64,000 nucleotides of DNA from Serinus canaria (Eukaryota; Chordata; Aves; Passeriformes; Fringillidae), in assembly GCF_022539315.1 (NCBI RefSeq), contig NC_066315.1, forward strand, positions 50,821,174 to 50,885,173, in the 5' to 3' direction. The position numbers were made by a program, and so were the translations under genes. Positions 49,388 through 63,419 of the stretch are shown here, in pieces. A model generated the notes under the pieces. It saw only the letters and a program-made list of their open reading frames with translations. It had not been told where the DNA came from and did no database searches. Position 1 is the stretch's first letter, and each line of letters opens with the position of its first letter.

Positions 49388-52300
49388 AGTTGAACTAGTT
49401 AAAACTGACATTGGGCATAAGTCTGTGATGAAATCAATTTCCAAGAAGAAATAGAACTGAGGATGAAACTGAATTTTATTTATCCTTTAAAAGCATGTAA
49501 TTGTGAGCACAAGCATGTCAGTATCATGCACCTACAGAAAGAATTTTTAGGAAGAAACAATGCCTTTCATTAAATTTATGAAAATTGCTAAAACCAAAAC
49601 TGTTATTGTGAAAAAAAGTTTGTTTTCTGGCTATATTAGGAAATTATTACACATAAACCATTCTATTTGATTAGAACAGTCTTGATTTACATTTGTAAAT
49701 CAAGCCTAACATTATCTTTAAAGAAAAGCACTGCAGTATGGAGTTATTTTGAAAGGGAATTATTTCAGGCCTTGATTCAGCTTAACCCACAAACAAGTCC
49801 AAGTTTCTCAAGGCCAGTTAACCAAATAATTTCAAATAGCATCATTGCCACAATTAAACCACATTACTTTTAGTCTTTACAGCCAAAAGGCACATGTCCC
49901 CCTCTGCAAGCTGCCACCTGCCCTTTAGTGCCTCCAAGGTGTCTGAACAGCATTTTTAGTTAGGTTCAGGAAAATAACCTAACAATTTTTCCAGGTTCTG
50001 TTTCAAGCAGCAGTCATTGTATTATCTTGGGTTCTGCTAGTTCATAAACTCTATTATGAATGGATAGATGGAAATTCTGTGAATGGATCAATGTCTGTTA
50101 CCCATCGGACTTCCTGCAGGTTCAAACAAAGTGTAAGCTAGAAAGTCAATGTTTGAGTAAAATGGATAATCCACAAATTTCAAAGTACTACATTTAAACA
50201 AATTGCTTCTGCACTTTAAAGCTAGGGGAAAAGGAGTCTTAGAAAACCAACATCTTTCAAATTTTTATTTTAACAAATGACATAGAAAGGGTGAAAAATG
50301 AAGCATTTCTTTCTAAAAAAGGGAGGTATTTAAGCCTCTTCCAATACCACAAGCAGTTCCTACATTTCAGTCAGATACAAACCAAGGCTGAAAAGACACC
50401 TATTTTATACATTTGGAAAGCATAACAGGCTTATAAGTAACTTAGAAGTCTACAAATAAGGAGATTTTACTATCAGCCTTTTTTGGGAGATGTGTGATCC
50501 AATGCTTTAGAAACCCGGAGAATGGTGATTCATTTGCACTTAAAAAGCGCACTAGGAATGTGCAATTTCCAATAAGTAAGGAAGTTTCTCTTAAAGGCAA
50601 CCTAATTTATCTATAAATTTATGACAGCAACAAAGTAGATTTCAGAAGCAGTAAAAAAGCTTCAGACTGCACTTTATTTGATAAATGCTCCTGTTAAAAT
50701 TCAAAGAACTACAACTTTGTCCTTGTCCCCATAACTTTGTTGTTTGTGAATGTTACTGTATATAAACACTAAAATCTCCATTATTTTAGCATTAAATAAA
50801 CTTTCATCATTACAGTCAGGGTCATTTGATTATGTACTGTGGTTTAATACATTAACTCAAACAATGTCAAAGATAAAACGCCAAAATAAATTATCTTCAT
50901 GGATAATAAAAACAACAAAAAAAATCACTTCAAGGTTTAATCCCAATTCAGAAAACCACTTAAACATTTCTCTGCTTAGGGGAATAATTAGGAGTGTGCT
51001 CAGTTTTAAGTTCATGGCAGAATTGCAGAAAAAAACTGTACATGTTTTGTGTTTTATTTTTGCCCAAAACAATATCTAATTTTGCTTTAGTGCTATGCTT
51101 GGTGGGTTGGTTGTGATCAGATTTTAAAGGTTAACCACAAAGCTGAGGTGAGCTTAGACTAGCATATAGAGCAGTGGCAGCATTTAATCTAGTGGGTGGC
51201 AATTTTTTAAACTAAAGCCATCAGTCTGCAATCTGCCAACATTATTAAAAATTATTCCAGGAAGAGTCCAGATTAAAAAAAAAACCAAAACAATAAAATT
51301 TGCATTAGTAGACCTGCTTGCTGGATTCTCTAATGCATACCGTGAGTCACACATACTTTGGTAGCCACTCAGTTTGACTTACTTGGTTTTGCTGAGATGG
51401 AAAGGACTGTTCTCAAAAAGACAAAGTCCGTCAAAGGCACTGCTTTTAACTCCTACCCATATTTCACATCACACCTAAGTAAATTTTACTGGTATGGAAA
51501 CTCAAAAGCATAATAGGAAATTTGCATCTGCATGCTTACATAGGCATAAAACAATCTTATTAGGGCTTGCAAAAGGAGCCCACAATTAAACAACATAATG
51601 GCACAGTGGTAACATCTTCTGGGAAGCCTTCATTATGAAAAGACCAGCACAGTTTTGTGCTAGGCAGTGACTTGCAAGTCAAGCAGCAGGTTCTCTTTCC
51701 ACCTGCGCTCCTCTTTCTTGGATCCTAGCACAAGATTCTTCCTGCCTTTGAAAATGAGAACAATAAAACATATGAGTATAGAGCTCAAGATCCAAAAAGA
51801 TGAAGATAGAGAAAATCCTAGCCAATGAAATTTGTATTTCTGAGTGAGTTCAAAATGTCTGGTATATTCTCCACGCTACACATCAAGAGGTTTCTACCAA
51901 AAGCCAGAGTTGTGCCAGGCCAGAATAAAGGCCAGTGACTTCTCAGCATGAACCTACACAACATGTGCAGACGTATGACCTAGCATCATACAAACACACT
52001 GAAGACTAGCTTTGAAACAGCTAATGAGGCAGCAATAACAAAAACAGTCCCTCTATAAAATTTGAGTCCCTCCATAAAATTGGCTACTTTGGTGAGTGCG
52101 CAAGACCAGCAATAAGATCTCTAAATTTCAATGTAAATATACCATCTGTTCATGAACAGTGCACTTCATGTTGCCAGTAACATTTAAAGAGCAGACTTAT
52201 TTTAAACTATAACTTACATTTCTCTAATGAAATATTACCTTTTTTGGGGCTATACTTTTTTCTATCATACAAGAAAGCCAAGCACAAATTACATTGAGCT

Positions 52301-53419
52301 TTCCTAATTTCTATTATCCCTATGAAATCTAAATTTTAGCCCTAGAGCTATTCAACTCTACTTCAAAATCTATTAATATGAAATCCATGAATCATTTCAA
52401 TGCTAACAGTAAATTATTTTAGATACCATTCTCAAGATTAAATACATGCTTTTAATCCAAAAGTAATTCTGTTAAAAGGTATTTGAAGGAAAAATTGTGT
52501 TTCCATCTCCAAAATATGACCATATTGATGTCATCAGCTTTGTCTGAAGCCAAGCAATGTATTCTGTATATGTGTAAAGCTGAAGCAATGCTTACAGCAC
52601 TTTCTCAGTCTGCCTGCAAACACAACAAATACTACTTCTTGATTTCATGAGAATCCAGGAACAGGAGGATAAATGGTGGTAGTGACAGCAGCAAGATTAA
52701 CATGCAACTGTTGAAATGCAGCATGGTATTCAGCTATCCTCCATTTTGGAAGGATACTAGCTTTGGATTTCACTGATGGCGTCAAAACCTGAGGTAATGT
52801 TAAAACATGCATTATATGCAAACATGTATCTACTTACAAGTGTTGGGAGATGAAGAAATGTAAAATGCTTCTTTGAGATAGCCAGAGCCATAATCTGAAG
52901 TTCACATAAAAATAAAATAGCGGAAAAGCTTTAGAAAGGCTTAAACCCTGCCCTGAAGGGAGATATGGGCTTTTGTTGGCCTAGCAAGATACCAGCCATG
53001 ACCTTAATGTAACCATTGAGTCCATCTATTTGCTCGAATGTTGAAAGACTAATAGGAGATGGGGAACAAATGTTTGAGGCTCAGAAAATCAGAATTTCAG
53101 CTGCCTACTGAGCTATGTTTTCTTGGACTCTGCACAGTCACACCAGAGGCATCTGTATTTTTCACCAGAGCGATGCAGAGCAGCATAACAGAGAATTCAA
53201 GTTTGTGACTACTTTTGTAGCAGGGAGATTTAAAATATGCAATGCAACACAATCTGTGGGCTTCTTACAGGGAACACTGAAAGGTATGCTTCTTGTAAGT
53301 TCCTACAAACATGTCTCAGAACCAACCATGCAGGGGACTGCACATGTATGTATAAATATGCTGGGGTAAGAACTTCCATAATCCAGTGAACAGTCCATTT
53401 TTTTAATAATGCATTAACA

Positions 53420-53575
53420 GCAACACAGGCACAGAATATTCCGAGCTGGAAGCAGCATTGAGTCCAACTCCAAACTGAATAGTCCATAATACAGGAATTG
53501 AACCTACAACCTCAGCATTATTAGAATCATGCTCTAACCAAGTGATTCTGCATCATTGACATGAATTTGATTTTA
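53420..53575 (-). mobile_element. tRNA-Ile-derived SINE with CR1-like tail (TguSINE1-like)
   Basis: On the minus strand the head reads 'ttggttagagcatgattcta' and onward with an anticodon-loop-like 'ctaataa'. The B box is 'ggttcaattcc', where tRNA-Ile has GGTTCGATCCC. It runs into 'gagttggactcaatgctgc', a CR1-like 3' tail. The A box is decayed and the acceptor stem does not pair, so it is a retroposon, not a tRNA gene. SINEs of this build, mobilised by CR1, are known from passerine birds. The ends are approximate. Confidence 0.72.
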
Positions 53576-54005
53576 AAAGTTCATCTTCCTTCAGTTAGCA
53601 TGACACTTAACATATGACTCTAACACCCGATTAATGTTTCAGTGACGGCACGTTGCATCCTGCCTCCATTCTGCTTCTGATTCAACAGACACACAATGAA
53701 AAGTACTGGTCATGAAACTTTCTAATACCGGACAGTTGGGCTGTATAAAATAGGCTGAATCACTCAATGTAAGTTCTACTTACCTACCAGGCTTATGACA
53801 GTATGGAAGACATTTAGAAGGGCTAGAAGCCATTAAAAAATCTTAGCAAATTTCCACTATTTCTGTCATAGTTTTGTGTGGGCCCACAAGTGTCCATGTT
53901 CAATGACTGAACAAATCACGATAGCAATTACTTGTGCTGTTCAGTGAGAAAGATGGTTTGCTGTCCCTCTGAAAATTAGTATCCCATGAAGAATGCAACA
54001 TCTAC

Positions 54006-54142
54006 CTGCAAGTTGTAGTCCTGAAGAATTTTCACTAGTGAGTCTCTCAAATTAGGAATCTCCATGCCTTCCTTAATGCGGTGGATCAAAAGAATAGGAT
54101 CAACATGGGTTCCAATATTATTCAACAAACCAGTAATAAAAG
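54006..54142 (-). CDS. VPS41: VPS41 exon (human 709-753)
   Basis: One hundred thirty-seven nt: 2 nt completing Pro708, then 45 codons. It begins FITGLLNNIGTHVDPILLIH and ends LQDYNLQ, matching human. Acceptor ttttcacag, donor gtagat. It closes the clathrin heavy-chain-type repeat. Confidence 0.95.
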
Positions 54143-55630
54143 CTGTGAAAACCAAGAGGCAAAGAAATTAAGAAAAACAATCCAGCAAAATACCTGATTA
54201 AAGGATACTTTGGTGACAAGCTACTTGACAGTTCTCTACTAAGGGAAAACACTAAGTCTCTTTTACAGTCTTTGTGAGTTTCTTGCAGCTGTAAGTACTT
54301 GAATACAAGCCTTTGGGAAAGTGAGGAAGATCCAGTCTGGCAACTTACAGAACTTCCAGCATATTCAGCAAAGTGGTAAATGAGTCACCAGCACAAACTC
54401 ACAAGTAAATAATGCATTTTGATTAGATAAAAAGAGCACTTAAACAAATAGTGTTTAACTACTAACTAGTAACTACTTTATGTGGTAATTCCATTCCCAG
54501 TTCCAGGGTTTAAAAACAAAGTTTCGAGCACCTAACCTGATTTCAATGTGTTTCTAAACATTGGTGAGAGTGACATGATAGAAGTCTTTTGCTCTTTGAA
54601 GAAGCATCTGGCTAAAAAACCCACTAGAATGATGACTCAAGGCTGTGTTTTTCCTTCAACCCCCACAACAGAGGAATATCAGTAGAGCTGCTCTGCATAT
54701 AGGTAGAAACTGCTACATAGAGTTACTGAGAGAATTCTGTATGCTTTGAATCCCTTTTGCTCTAAAGGTGTTACTGACTGTAGCATCACATTTAGTGATG
54801 CATTCAAGTATGGGTAATTTGAGAATGCCATTCTTCTTGAAGTTTAACAGATTCTGGTCACTTCTTCCTTTCAAAATTAGCAACCAAGGGAACAAAAGAT
54901 ACATATTCTGACACTAATTCTAAAAGACTCTCAATTCCCCAGAAAACAGGTTCCAAGAGAGACTTTACAGACTTGATTTAAAGCCCCAGAAGAGGCTGAA
55001 AAAACCAATGGAGTAGATAGTTAAGAAAATTCTCTGTTTTCTTATTCATTTGAACTTCTTTGAATCTGCCTCCTTGACAACACTGATGGTTATGTTTCTG
55101 AGTCCATCTAACCTTTTAACTTGGAGTAGCTATTCATATAATGAATGAAAGGCAAAATGCACTCATTATTACCAATCTTACCATTGTAACATAGGAAAAA
55201 AATAAAGTTGTTTTACTGAGGGAAGAAAGGTGTAGGCTTTTCATTTTCAGAATCTTGAAGGGAAGCAGTTGTAATAACATAGTATGCAAAATCCTCATCA
55301 AACCTGCAGAATGTGTTTTGAAGCTGTCTAAAAATGAAGTCTCATTCTGCTAAACTAAAAGCACTACTGTCCCCTCGATTTGTCATTAAGGACATAATTA
55401 TGCAGAGTTTATTCAGTGTTAATCCTCCAAGTATTCATTGTGTAGCATACCCTCACACTGCCTTACTGAAAGTTTTTATGCACAGTAGGACAGCTGTGTT
55501 GTCCTTCACAAACTAGAACACCTCCCTGACCATACAAAAACACCTTCTCTAACATAAATTTGAATAATTCAATACTTTATTTGCAAAAGCATTCCACACA
55601 TGCAAGCTTCCCAGAAACTATCCCACTTAC

Positions 55631-55771
55631 GTGGTTTGTCAATAGAATATAAAATGAGATCTTCCCAAAGTTCTCCATCATCTTGTTCCTTGGCAAATTC
55701 AATAGCTTTATCTACATCTTGCAATTCTTCCATTATCATCTTCAAGGCACTGCGGCTATTACCCATTCTGC
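55631..55771 (-). CDS. VPS41: VPS41 exon (human 662-707)
   Basis: One hundred forty-one nt with split codons at both ends. It reads RMGNSRSALKMIMEELQDVD and on to LILYSIDKP; Gln replaces His in MEELHDVD of human. Acceptor cttccag, donor gtaagt. Part of the clathrin heavy-chain repeat that mediates VPS41 self-assembly. Confidence 0.96.
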
Positions 55772-56583
55772 CTGGAAGGAAAAATAAGAGATTATAAATG
55801 CTAATTGCTCATCAGTGTTCAGTGCTCTTTCAGTAAGAATTTTGGAAGTGTGAAGTTGACTCACACTAATTCAACTAAGACCCAATCTAGTCTATTCAGA
55901 TGCAGGAATTCAAATCAGTATAATATGAATATGTGCTGGGAGCAGTTTGCTGGACTGGGACCTGGAGGCTTTCTCAAGGATGTATTGGGTCATATTTGGG
56001 GTACTGACTGCAGCAACATCTAACATAAAGGGGAGTGTGTGTATGTGTACAGATGTAAACTATAACATGAAATGCCAGCTTCAAGGGCCCACATGAGCCC
56101 TCTTAATTTGTAGTAAGTATAGTGCAGCTTACACACATGAAAAATAAGAGGAAACAGGAAGAAGTAGCAGAAATTATGAACTATTTTAAAAATGAATTCA
56201 TTAGTAAATCCTACCATCCACTGGACTGAAATGGTCCACAAAATATAATACTAAGCTTCTAAAATGTATTCAGAATAAAACATTTAATTTATCCTCTCTT
56301 TTCAAAACCAACAGTACTACTCTTCTCTTGGAGATTGTATCAGAAATACCTCCCCAGCCAATTTGCTCCCCATAGCTTCTGCAACACTTTCAGAACCCCA
56401 GAAGAAGCAAGTAAAAAACATACTAACACAATATATATGAAATTAAGACACCGTATCCTTTGTTTTATTTTCTAAATCATGTTAGTTGGTTTAGATATTA
56501 GATGATATATCTTCACACCATAAACTTTATTACAAGTTTAAAATGTTGTAATTGATCACAGTTACTTATTCTGAGTTACTTAC

Positions 56584-56638
56584 TCAGAAGATAGACTGTC
56601 TCTTCTACAAAGTTCCTCTGCTGGCAGATCTCAAGAGC
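56584..56638 (-). CDS. VPS41: VPS41 exon (human 643-660)
   Basis: Fifty-five nt, 18 codons plus 1 nt of the split Ser661. It reads ALEICQQRNFVEETVYLL, as in human. Acceptor tattcaag, donor gtaagt. The preceding intron on the minus strand is about 2.9 kb. Confidence 0.94.
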
Positions 56639-59489
56639 CTTGAATATAAGGGAAGAGGAGAGAAGAGAATGCATAGAAACCATGCAACATGAAATTTTAT
56701 TGATCACAAATGCTGCAAGAAGCTTAATTTTTCCATGAAGTTACATTATTCATTTTGGCAGAAATGAAGCTCCCTTAATAAGCACTGCCAAGTCCTCTGG
56801 CCTTAATTAAGAAGAGAAACTCTGTGATTTCCATGACTCTCTTTAAAATTCTTCTCTGAGACTGAATAAATCTGGGGACAGAACAGGTATTTCAGTCTGA
56901 ACTATGTCAATATCTGTCTTTAATTTTACTGGCAACTTCTTTATTCTACCTCCAAAAGCTGGTTAATACAAAACATTAAGGTTATCTGCTATCAAGACTT
57001 GCTTCCTGTGGATGGACTTATGTAGTCTCTAGTGATGGAAATCTGTTTGACATTCATTAAAAACACAAGGCTGAAAATCTCCTCAGGATAACCAGAATGG
57101 TCTCAGGAGAGAGAGTGCCCTCCAAATTTTGTACCAAGACAATGCAAAATAACAAATATGAAAGAATATGGAGGAAGCATTTCTTGTAAATTTGGTTTAA
57201 AGATCTGAGGGCTAAGTATCTTCAGCAGCTACAGCATCTTTCAGTAGTTTTAATCATAAATTATAAAATTATACGATTATAAAAACTACCAAACTGATTA
57301 CCAATGAGTTTGTGGTAACAGGAAGTCAGCAGGGCCGGTATGACATAATAACATGTCTGTTTCCAATTTGGAAACAGAAGCAAACTCAAGATTCATAGCA
57401 TTCCTGTAAAGACAACTTTCCCCCAACCTTCACACCTGGAAATCAAAATTTTAAATACATAAAGTATAACTATAATCAAAGATGAGGTAGAAATTTACTT
57501 TTCCTTCCAATTTTCATTATTTCAGAATGGTTACTATGAAGATTAGAGGTATGGACAACAAATTTTGGCCTAGGGGCAAGAGAATTACCAACTAGATACT
57601 TCAGGTAATGAGCGTATGAATAATACTAATAAGTTATATACACAGCTGACAGCCCTCTTTTTCCTCTCCACTTAAAAGCTAAATTACAAAGCACCAGGTA
57701 TTCAGTTTCTAGATACAGCCACTTCCTGACACTCATGCTCCCTCTAGAGGAAAACAGGGAACATTCCTACTTCTCTTCCAGCTCATTTTTAAAATGTTTG
57801 CTAAACTGCACTTGACTAGAAGCGACTTACTTCTAGACAGCACAAATTATTTCTTCTTGAAGAGTTTATAATTTATTAGAGCAATAATAAGAGTGGATTG
57901 TTTTCAAACAGAAATTGGTTTTTGGAATTTATACACTGTGTTGGAACTTGCTTAACAGGAACTGAAAATAGCGGTAACTGGGAAATTCATAGTCCCCTTT
58001 TCGATTTCTTAGAACAAAGACCTGTATGTCACAAGAAGTGTTATTATACTTATGCATGATAAGAAGTATAATTACAGAATTAATAGTATCTTTTTGTCTC
58101 TTCCTTAGCTTCTTACTGAAAGATGTTAACATATTAAGATTAAGGTGAGAATTACACATTTTTTTCTGACATTCTTCTCTCTTGACTTTGGTGATTACTG
58201 CATCACACCTTCCAGAAGCTGATCTATTCTTGCTCGCAGCCTGTATCTTCAGCAAAGCAATGTCAGCAATGAGCATCAGTTTCATACAGCACTTTTCTGC
58301 ACCACCTGCCACTAAAGATAGGAGGCTGGATGTGCAATAACGAAAATTAATTTGCCTCAAAATTAATGAAAAATGTAGGTAAGGTTTTATACATAAAACC
58401 ATAATCATATTAATAACACATAAGGCAGAAACTAAGAATCATAAAGTTAAAAACAAGTAAGCCAATATTGTTGACCGAAGTTTCTGGCAGGAAACCTTTC
58501 AGGCTCACTGCCTAAACTAGTCAATCTAGTTTCAGGTTATGGTTTCAACAAATCCCAATTCTCCAATCTAAGAAGGTATAATAATATAAGAATGTATTTT
58601 CCAGTAGACAAAAGCATGCAAAATGAGAGAGGTACCAGGAACAGTACTAATTTTCTTTGGAATGTTGACCATGTAAAATACAACATTCAATATTACACTT
58701 GAAAACTACTCCACTGTGTCATCATTATAGCTGCATGTGGATAGGCATCCTTCCACAAGGTCTGCTCTGCTCAGCCATTAACAGCACCAAATACAAATAA
58801 GAAAATACTGACCCATCTAAACTGGGAAACTTAGAATTTCCATTTGCTTCACATTAATTCAGGCAGGGGAAACAACTCAAGATTGGCCTTACTTTTTTGC
58901 ATTTTGTAATTTGACAAGAAAGAGCAAGGAATGAAAATGGAAAAAAAATATTAGAAGATGGAAACCTGGTACTCTACAAAACCCCAAGTGTATTAGCCAA
59001 ATTACAAAGACAAAATACTTTTAGGCCTGTTAGTTTAGTGATTTATACAGTGTATACTATTCAACAGAAACTTATGGCCTTACAATAAAAAGACAGAATA
59101 ACTACAGTTACAGCTACTGTTTTTCAAGATCTAACATGGACAGCTCCTAGATTTGGCAAAATGATTGTCAATTTCTTGAACTCATAACCTATGGTTCAGT
59201 CAGGCTAGGCACTGATGAGTAGATATGTTGTAGCTAGAACTGTAGTCAGAACTGCAGTCTCCATTAAAAATACCCATCAATTCCTGCCCTGTGAGGTGAG
59301 AGAGGAAAGTCTCAGGTGTCATCAGCTCTGCAAACCAAACTGCAGGTGATGGTCACAAACTTGAATATGATCCCTCATATTGGCAGTAGAGGGCAGTACC
59401 AGACACGGCTTGAAATTCACAAGACTACAAGCTACAGACCAGGACCTTAATAAAAATCAAGGACCTATGCTTAGATTTTTGGGGCTTAC

Positions 59490-59627
59490 CTTCTCCAGTG
59501 GGCAGTGTGTGCTGTCTCTGAGAAATGGAAGTAAGTTTGGTCGATCATATTCAGCATAAAGATTGATCTGTTTCTCATGATATCGTTGGCCTTTATGGTG
59601 GTCTCTTTTGAAAAGCTTGTGTAAATA
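59490..59627 (-). CDS. VPS41: VPS41 exon (human 597-642)
   Basis: One hundred thirty-eight nt, 46 codons in phase 0 at both ends. It reads YLHKLFKRDHHKGQRYHEKQ and on to STHCPLEK, with Asn for Ser after KQI as the visible difference. Acceptor gattcctag, donor gtaagc. Confidence 0.96.
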
Positions 59628-59689
59628 CTAGGAATCAAAAAAGAATCAGAATTCAAACTCACTTATTCAATATTATTAATGGAATAATA

Positions 59690-60130
59690 GAAACTCCTGA
59701 GTTGGAAGGGAATCACATAGATAATCAAATTCCAACTCCTGGCCCTGCACAGGACAGCCCCAGGAAGCACACCAAGCTCCTGAGAGCATTGTCCAAATGC
59801 TTCTTGAACTCAGATAGGCTTGAAGCTGTGACTACTTCCCCGGAGCGGAAGCCTGTTCTAGTTCCCAGCCACTATAGTGGGCAAAGCTTTTCCTAATATC
59901 TAACCTAAACCTCCCCTGACACAGCTTCATGCTGTTCCTTTGGGTCCTGTCACAGGTCAACAGAGAAGAGATTAGTGCCTACTGATGCTTCCCTTTGAGG
60001 AAGGTGTAAATAGCTACAAGGATTCTCCTCAGTCTCCTCCAGGCTAAACATCCTCAGCTGCTCTGTCTGTGGCTTCCCCTCTAGACCATTCACCATCTTT
60101 GTTGCCTTCCTCTGTATGCATCCCTTCTGT
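59690..60130 (-). mobile_element. CR1 LINE fragment, minus orientation
   Basis: The CR1 3' region in reverse, carrying 'tccaactcctggccctgca', 'gagcattgtccaaatgcttc' and 'cctcagtctcctccaggct'. It stops within about 60 bp of a VPS41 exon (59,490-59,627) without disturbing its acceptor. Confidence 0.85.
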
Positions 60131-60841
60131 AAACTGACAGTCTGACAGCTGCTTTTGCAAAGCTCTTGGGCTGCAGACTGCACTTTTCATAGATCTGTTT
60201 CCCATAATCAGATCTCTAACCCATAAATCACCTCTTCACCAGATGAACACCTGAGCCCTATCTGTAACCAGCAGCAAGTTAAACTTCCCTCTCTAATACA
60301 GCCCAAGCCCACAGTCACATATTATGTACTCCACTGACAGGAAGTTCAAACCAAAGAGGAGCTTTTGGAATAGCAGTGTGGAGTCACAGCCTTACAGTGA
60401 TACTGTAATTCTGTACAAACAAGAACAATTTGACAGTGTATGGAAGCTACAGCTCCAGAAAAACAAACAATTCACTTTCTCTATGGATCAGCAAAACGTA
60501 TTTTAGAGCTGCACCAACCAACCAATCCCATTTTTGGGTAGGAAAAAAGAAGTAATTGACCAGAAAAGACAGTGCCTACAATGCTATAAGGAGATGTTAA
60601 TAAGTCTGCATTATGTTATCAAATTCTCAACAAGTACACATTTTAAGATCATTTAACTACTGTGAAGAGGCTATGGCAATGCTAAATAGGAAATTGGCAG
60701 AAGTAGCCACTTTGTCTCTGATGATTTATGACATTTCAGTGTCAGGTGCACTTTGACAAGATAAACACACCTGTAAATGGTATGTCCAGCCAAGAGTTTA
60801 CTCAGCTCAACTTCAAATCAACAGAATACAGGAATACTTAC

Positions 60842-60892
60842 CACATGCTGTAACTCAGGCCTGTTTTCTAATTCTTCAACAACTCTGTCAAT
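60842..60892 (-). CDS. VPS41: VPS41 exon (human 580-596)
   Basis: Fifty-one nt, 17 codons: IDRVVEELENRPELQHV, where human has IKK and ELED. Acceptor tgtttcag, donor gtaagt. It is separated from the next exon upstream by the shortest intron seen (107 bp). Confidence 0.94.
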
Positions 60893-60999
60893 CTGAAACA
60901 AAGCAAACCTGTGATAAACATCACATTTACAAGACTGGAAAAAGGACAGGCAATAAAAGCTAGCATTGGACTGCCATGCCATGAACTTGTTATACTCAC

Positions 61000-61041
61000 G
61001 GAAATTTTATCTTCATTATCCAAAAGCATGTCTACTGCTTT
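61000..61041 (-). CDS. VPS41: VPS41 micro-exon (human 566-579)
   Basis: Forty-two nt, 14 codons: KAVDMLLDNEDKIS, identical to human. Acceptor ctgttgcag, donor gtgagt. Confidence 0.95.
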
Positions 61042-62354
61042 CTGCAACAGAGAAAGAGAAGTCAAGTAGGCAACAGGCACACATATTTTCTTACACTCTA
61101 CATTGTATTATGCTTATTCACTGATGGGTGTCAGATGGACAGACCTACTCTTTTCAGCAACAGAAATTCAGAGAGCAATTTACATAACACCAGCATAGCC
61201 TGACAGCACAGCCTCACAGTATTCTTCCAGAATACTTCTCCTAAGTTCCCTCATTAATAGCAGTAAATGCTGTGCACCTACACTTTAGGTGAAGTATGCC
61301 CACTGAATCACCATCAGTCACAAAAAGCTACTGCCAAACAATGTAGAAATACCATTTGCTCCATCTCAAAAGGGAACTGCAGGGTGATGACTATGTAAGA
61401 AACACACAATTCAACCTGCCTCACAACTTGATTCCTCCAATCTACCTGTACACCAATACCATTAATCAAGCAGACAAGACCATGTAAGTCAAGTGGCCAC
61501 CAGGATTCAGGTTCTGCTTCCTCTTTTAAGAGCAAACTTTTGCTTCACTTTCAAAAAATACCAAACCACAGATTCCTAATACAACTTATTCTATTGAATT
61601 AAAAAAAATATATACTTTTTTTCCTCCATGAATGGAGAAAAATGGGCATACTAAAGATGATCATCAACAGCAGAGATCTATATTTTAGCTACAGTGCTTG
61701 AACAACTATTGCACTGAAAAAAGAGATCTAGATCTACTTGGTTATCTTCCCATGTGATCACACCAAAATTCATTTGCTTGAGTTTTACAGCCAGCTGGAA
61801 AGAAAGAAGATAGAATTCAGCATGGAATAAACACTTTCTGATTTTTGGAATTTAGGTTAATAATCTTGTAACCTTTCAGAGGCACGTTAATTTTCTGTGG
61901 TAAAAGGAAAATGGCAAGTACATTTAATATATGCTTAAATAAATCCACTATCTCCTTTCTTTGGCTTATTAATACCATTATTTAATTCAAAATACAGAAA
62001 GAATAACATGGTGAAATGATACTCTGTGAAATGATATTCAATGTTGTGACACAACAATGAATATCACAACAATGTTTTCAAATAATTGCCACGATGTTCT
62101 CAAATAATGTAGACACTCACTTTTCTCACTGAGAGTGACAAATGGAAATGGAAACACAAATGGAAATATGAAGGAAAAAAATAATCCTTGGGTCAATTAT
62201 TTTGCAATCTAGGCAAACAATCTCCTTATTTTAGAATGTATCCAGATGTAGCAAACACACTCTCTGCATCAACATCATGTATAGATTATTTATTTTTACT
62301 ATATTAAATTGTATTTAGAGGAAAGTGAATATAAAATCTTTAGGATCACTATAC

Positions 62355-62499
62355 CTCTGAATCAAAATCCATGAGCAGAACAATTTTGTCTCTGATAGAA
62401 CTGAAGAGATTGTGCTTGTGGATCAACTGGAAGACATCTTTGTGCCTCAGAGTTAGGTAGATTTCTAGGGCTCTGCCATAGCGCTGATCGTAAGTGTAC
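62355..62499 (-). CDS. VPS41: VPS41 exon (human 518-565)
   Basis: One hundred forty-five nt: 1 nt completing Leu517, then 48 codons. It reads YTYDQRYGRALEIYLTLRHK and on to LLMDFDSE. Human has KNYGN where this has QRYGR. Acceptor tttatcag, donor gtatag. Confidence 0.95.
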
Positions 62500-63419
62500 C
62501 TGATAAAAACAGGATTATAATACATGTAATGTTACATGCTTAAGTGTAGGAAAATCACCTATGAGAGAAAGTATAAATATACTCTAGTATGTAAAATGTT
62601 AGGATACTACTTGATTTTATAAATATCCAAACAGACCTGTGATTCATTTTTGTAAGGGGAAATAAACATCAGGCAACATTAATTTCACCACTGTTTATAT
62701 TGGCCTTCATTTGTGTTTGGACCTGCAGTTTTCTGCAGTTTCATTCTCCATTTTCAACTCACAGGGTAAGAAACACAAAATGCTAGCCTTTCAGTTCTTG
62801 GAAACCAACTGGAACATTCTTCAGAGCTAAAAACATTTTAAGACATTGTTGTCTTAAAACTTCTGGGACAGATTGTAACACAGCAATAGACAGTAACTCT
62901 TCTTTCTTCAAAGAAGCAGTGAGAAAATAACACAGTGATCAGCCTGAGAAAATCAAAGAGCTTTATCCCTGTATGAAGTGACCAAGAACCAGATCAGTTT
63001 TGGCACATTTTCCAGTCACATGCTTCCATCCATGCAGTAAACCTAAATATACTACTTCTTAAATAGTGGGAAAAATCCCCCACCATTTTATTTTTACATG
63101 GGTAATTCTGAAATGCACACTTCAGAAAAGAGGTTTCCTCTGACAGTATGAAGAGGAATGTTAGTTATTTACTTTGGAAAGAGGAGTTGGAAATCCAATC
63201 TCACGCTTAACAATTTGCTTTCATACTTGACGTGAACATTACAAGGAAGAGTAAAGAATTGCTAAGCCGTGCAATCAGCAGAGTGGAGAGGAGAGAAAGC
63301 CAACACTCTGTAGATGCAGCAAAGAAGATTTCTATTAAGAGAGCTAAACAAATATGAATAAACTGCAGTACACTATTTTAAGCGTACTTTTTGTAACAGG
63401 AATTTAAAACTGTACTCAC

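Larger units (their letters stand above)
47345..54005. other. Large VPS41 intron (about 6.7 kb)
   Basis: AT-rich intron holding a CR1 fragment (48.7 kb), a 10-bp-stem hairpin (49,363-49,387) and the tRNA-derived SINE (53.4 kb). I found no additional exon or small RNA that I can support. Confidence 0.6.

Noticed and set aside
53460..53560. A tRNA-Ile gene
   Set aside because: The A box is decayed, the acceptor stem does not pair and a CR1-like tail follows, so it is a SINE.
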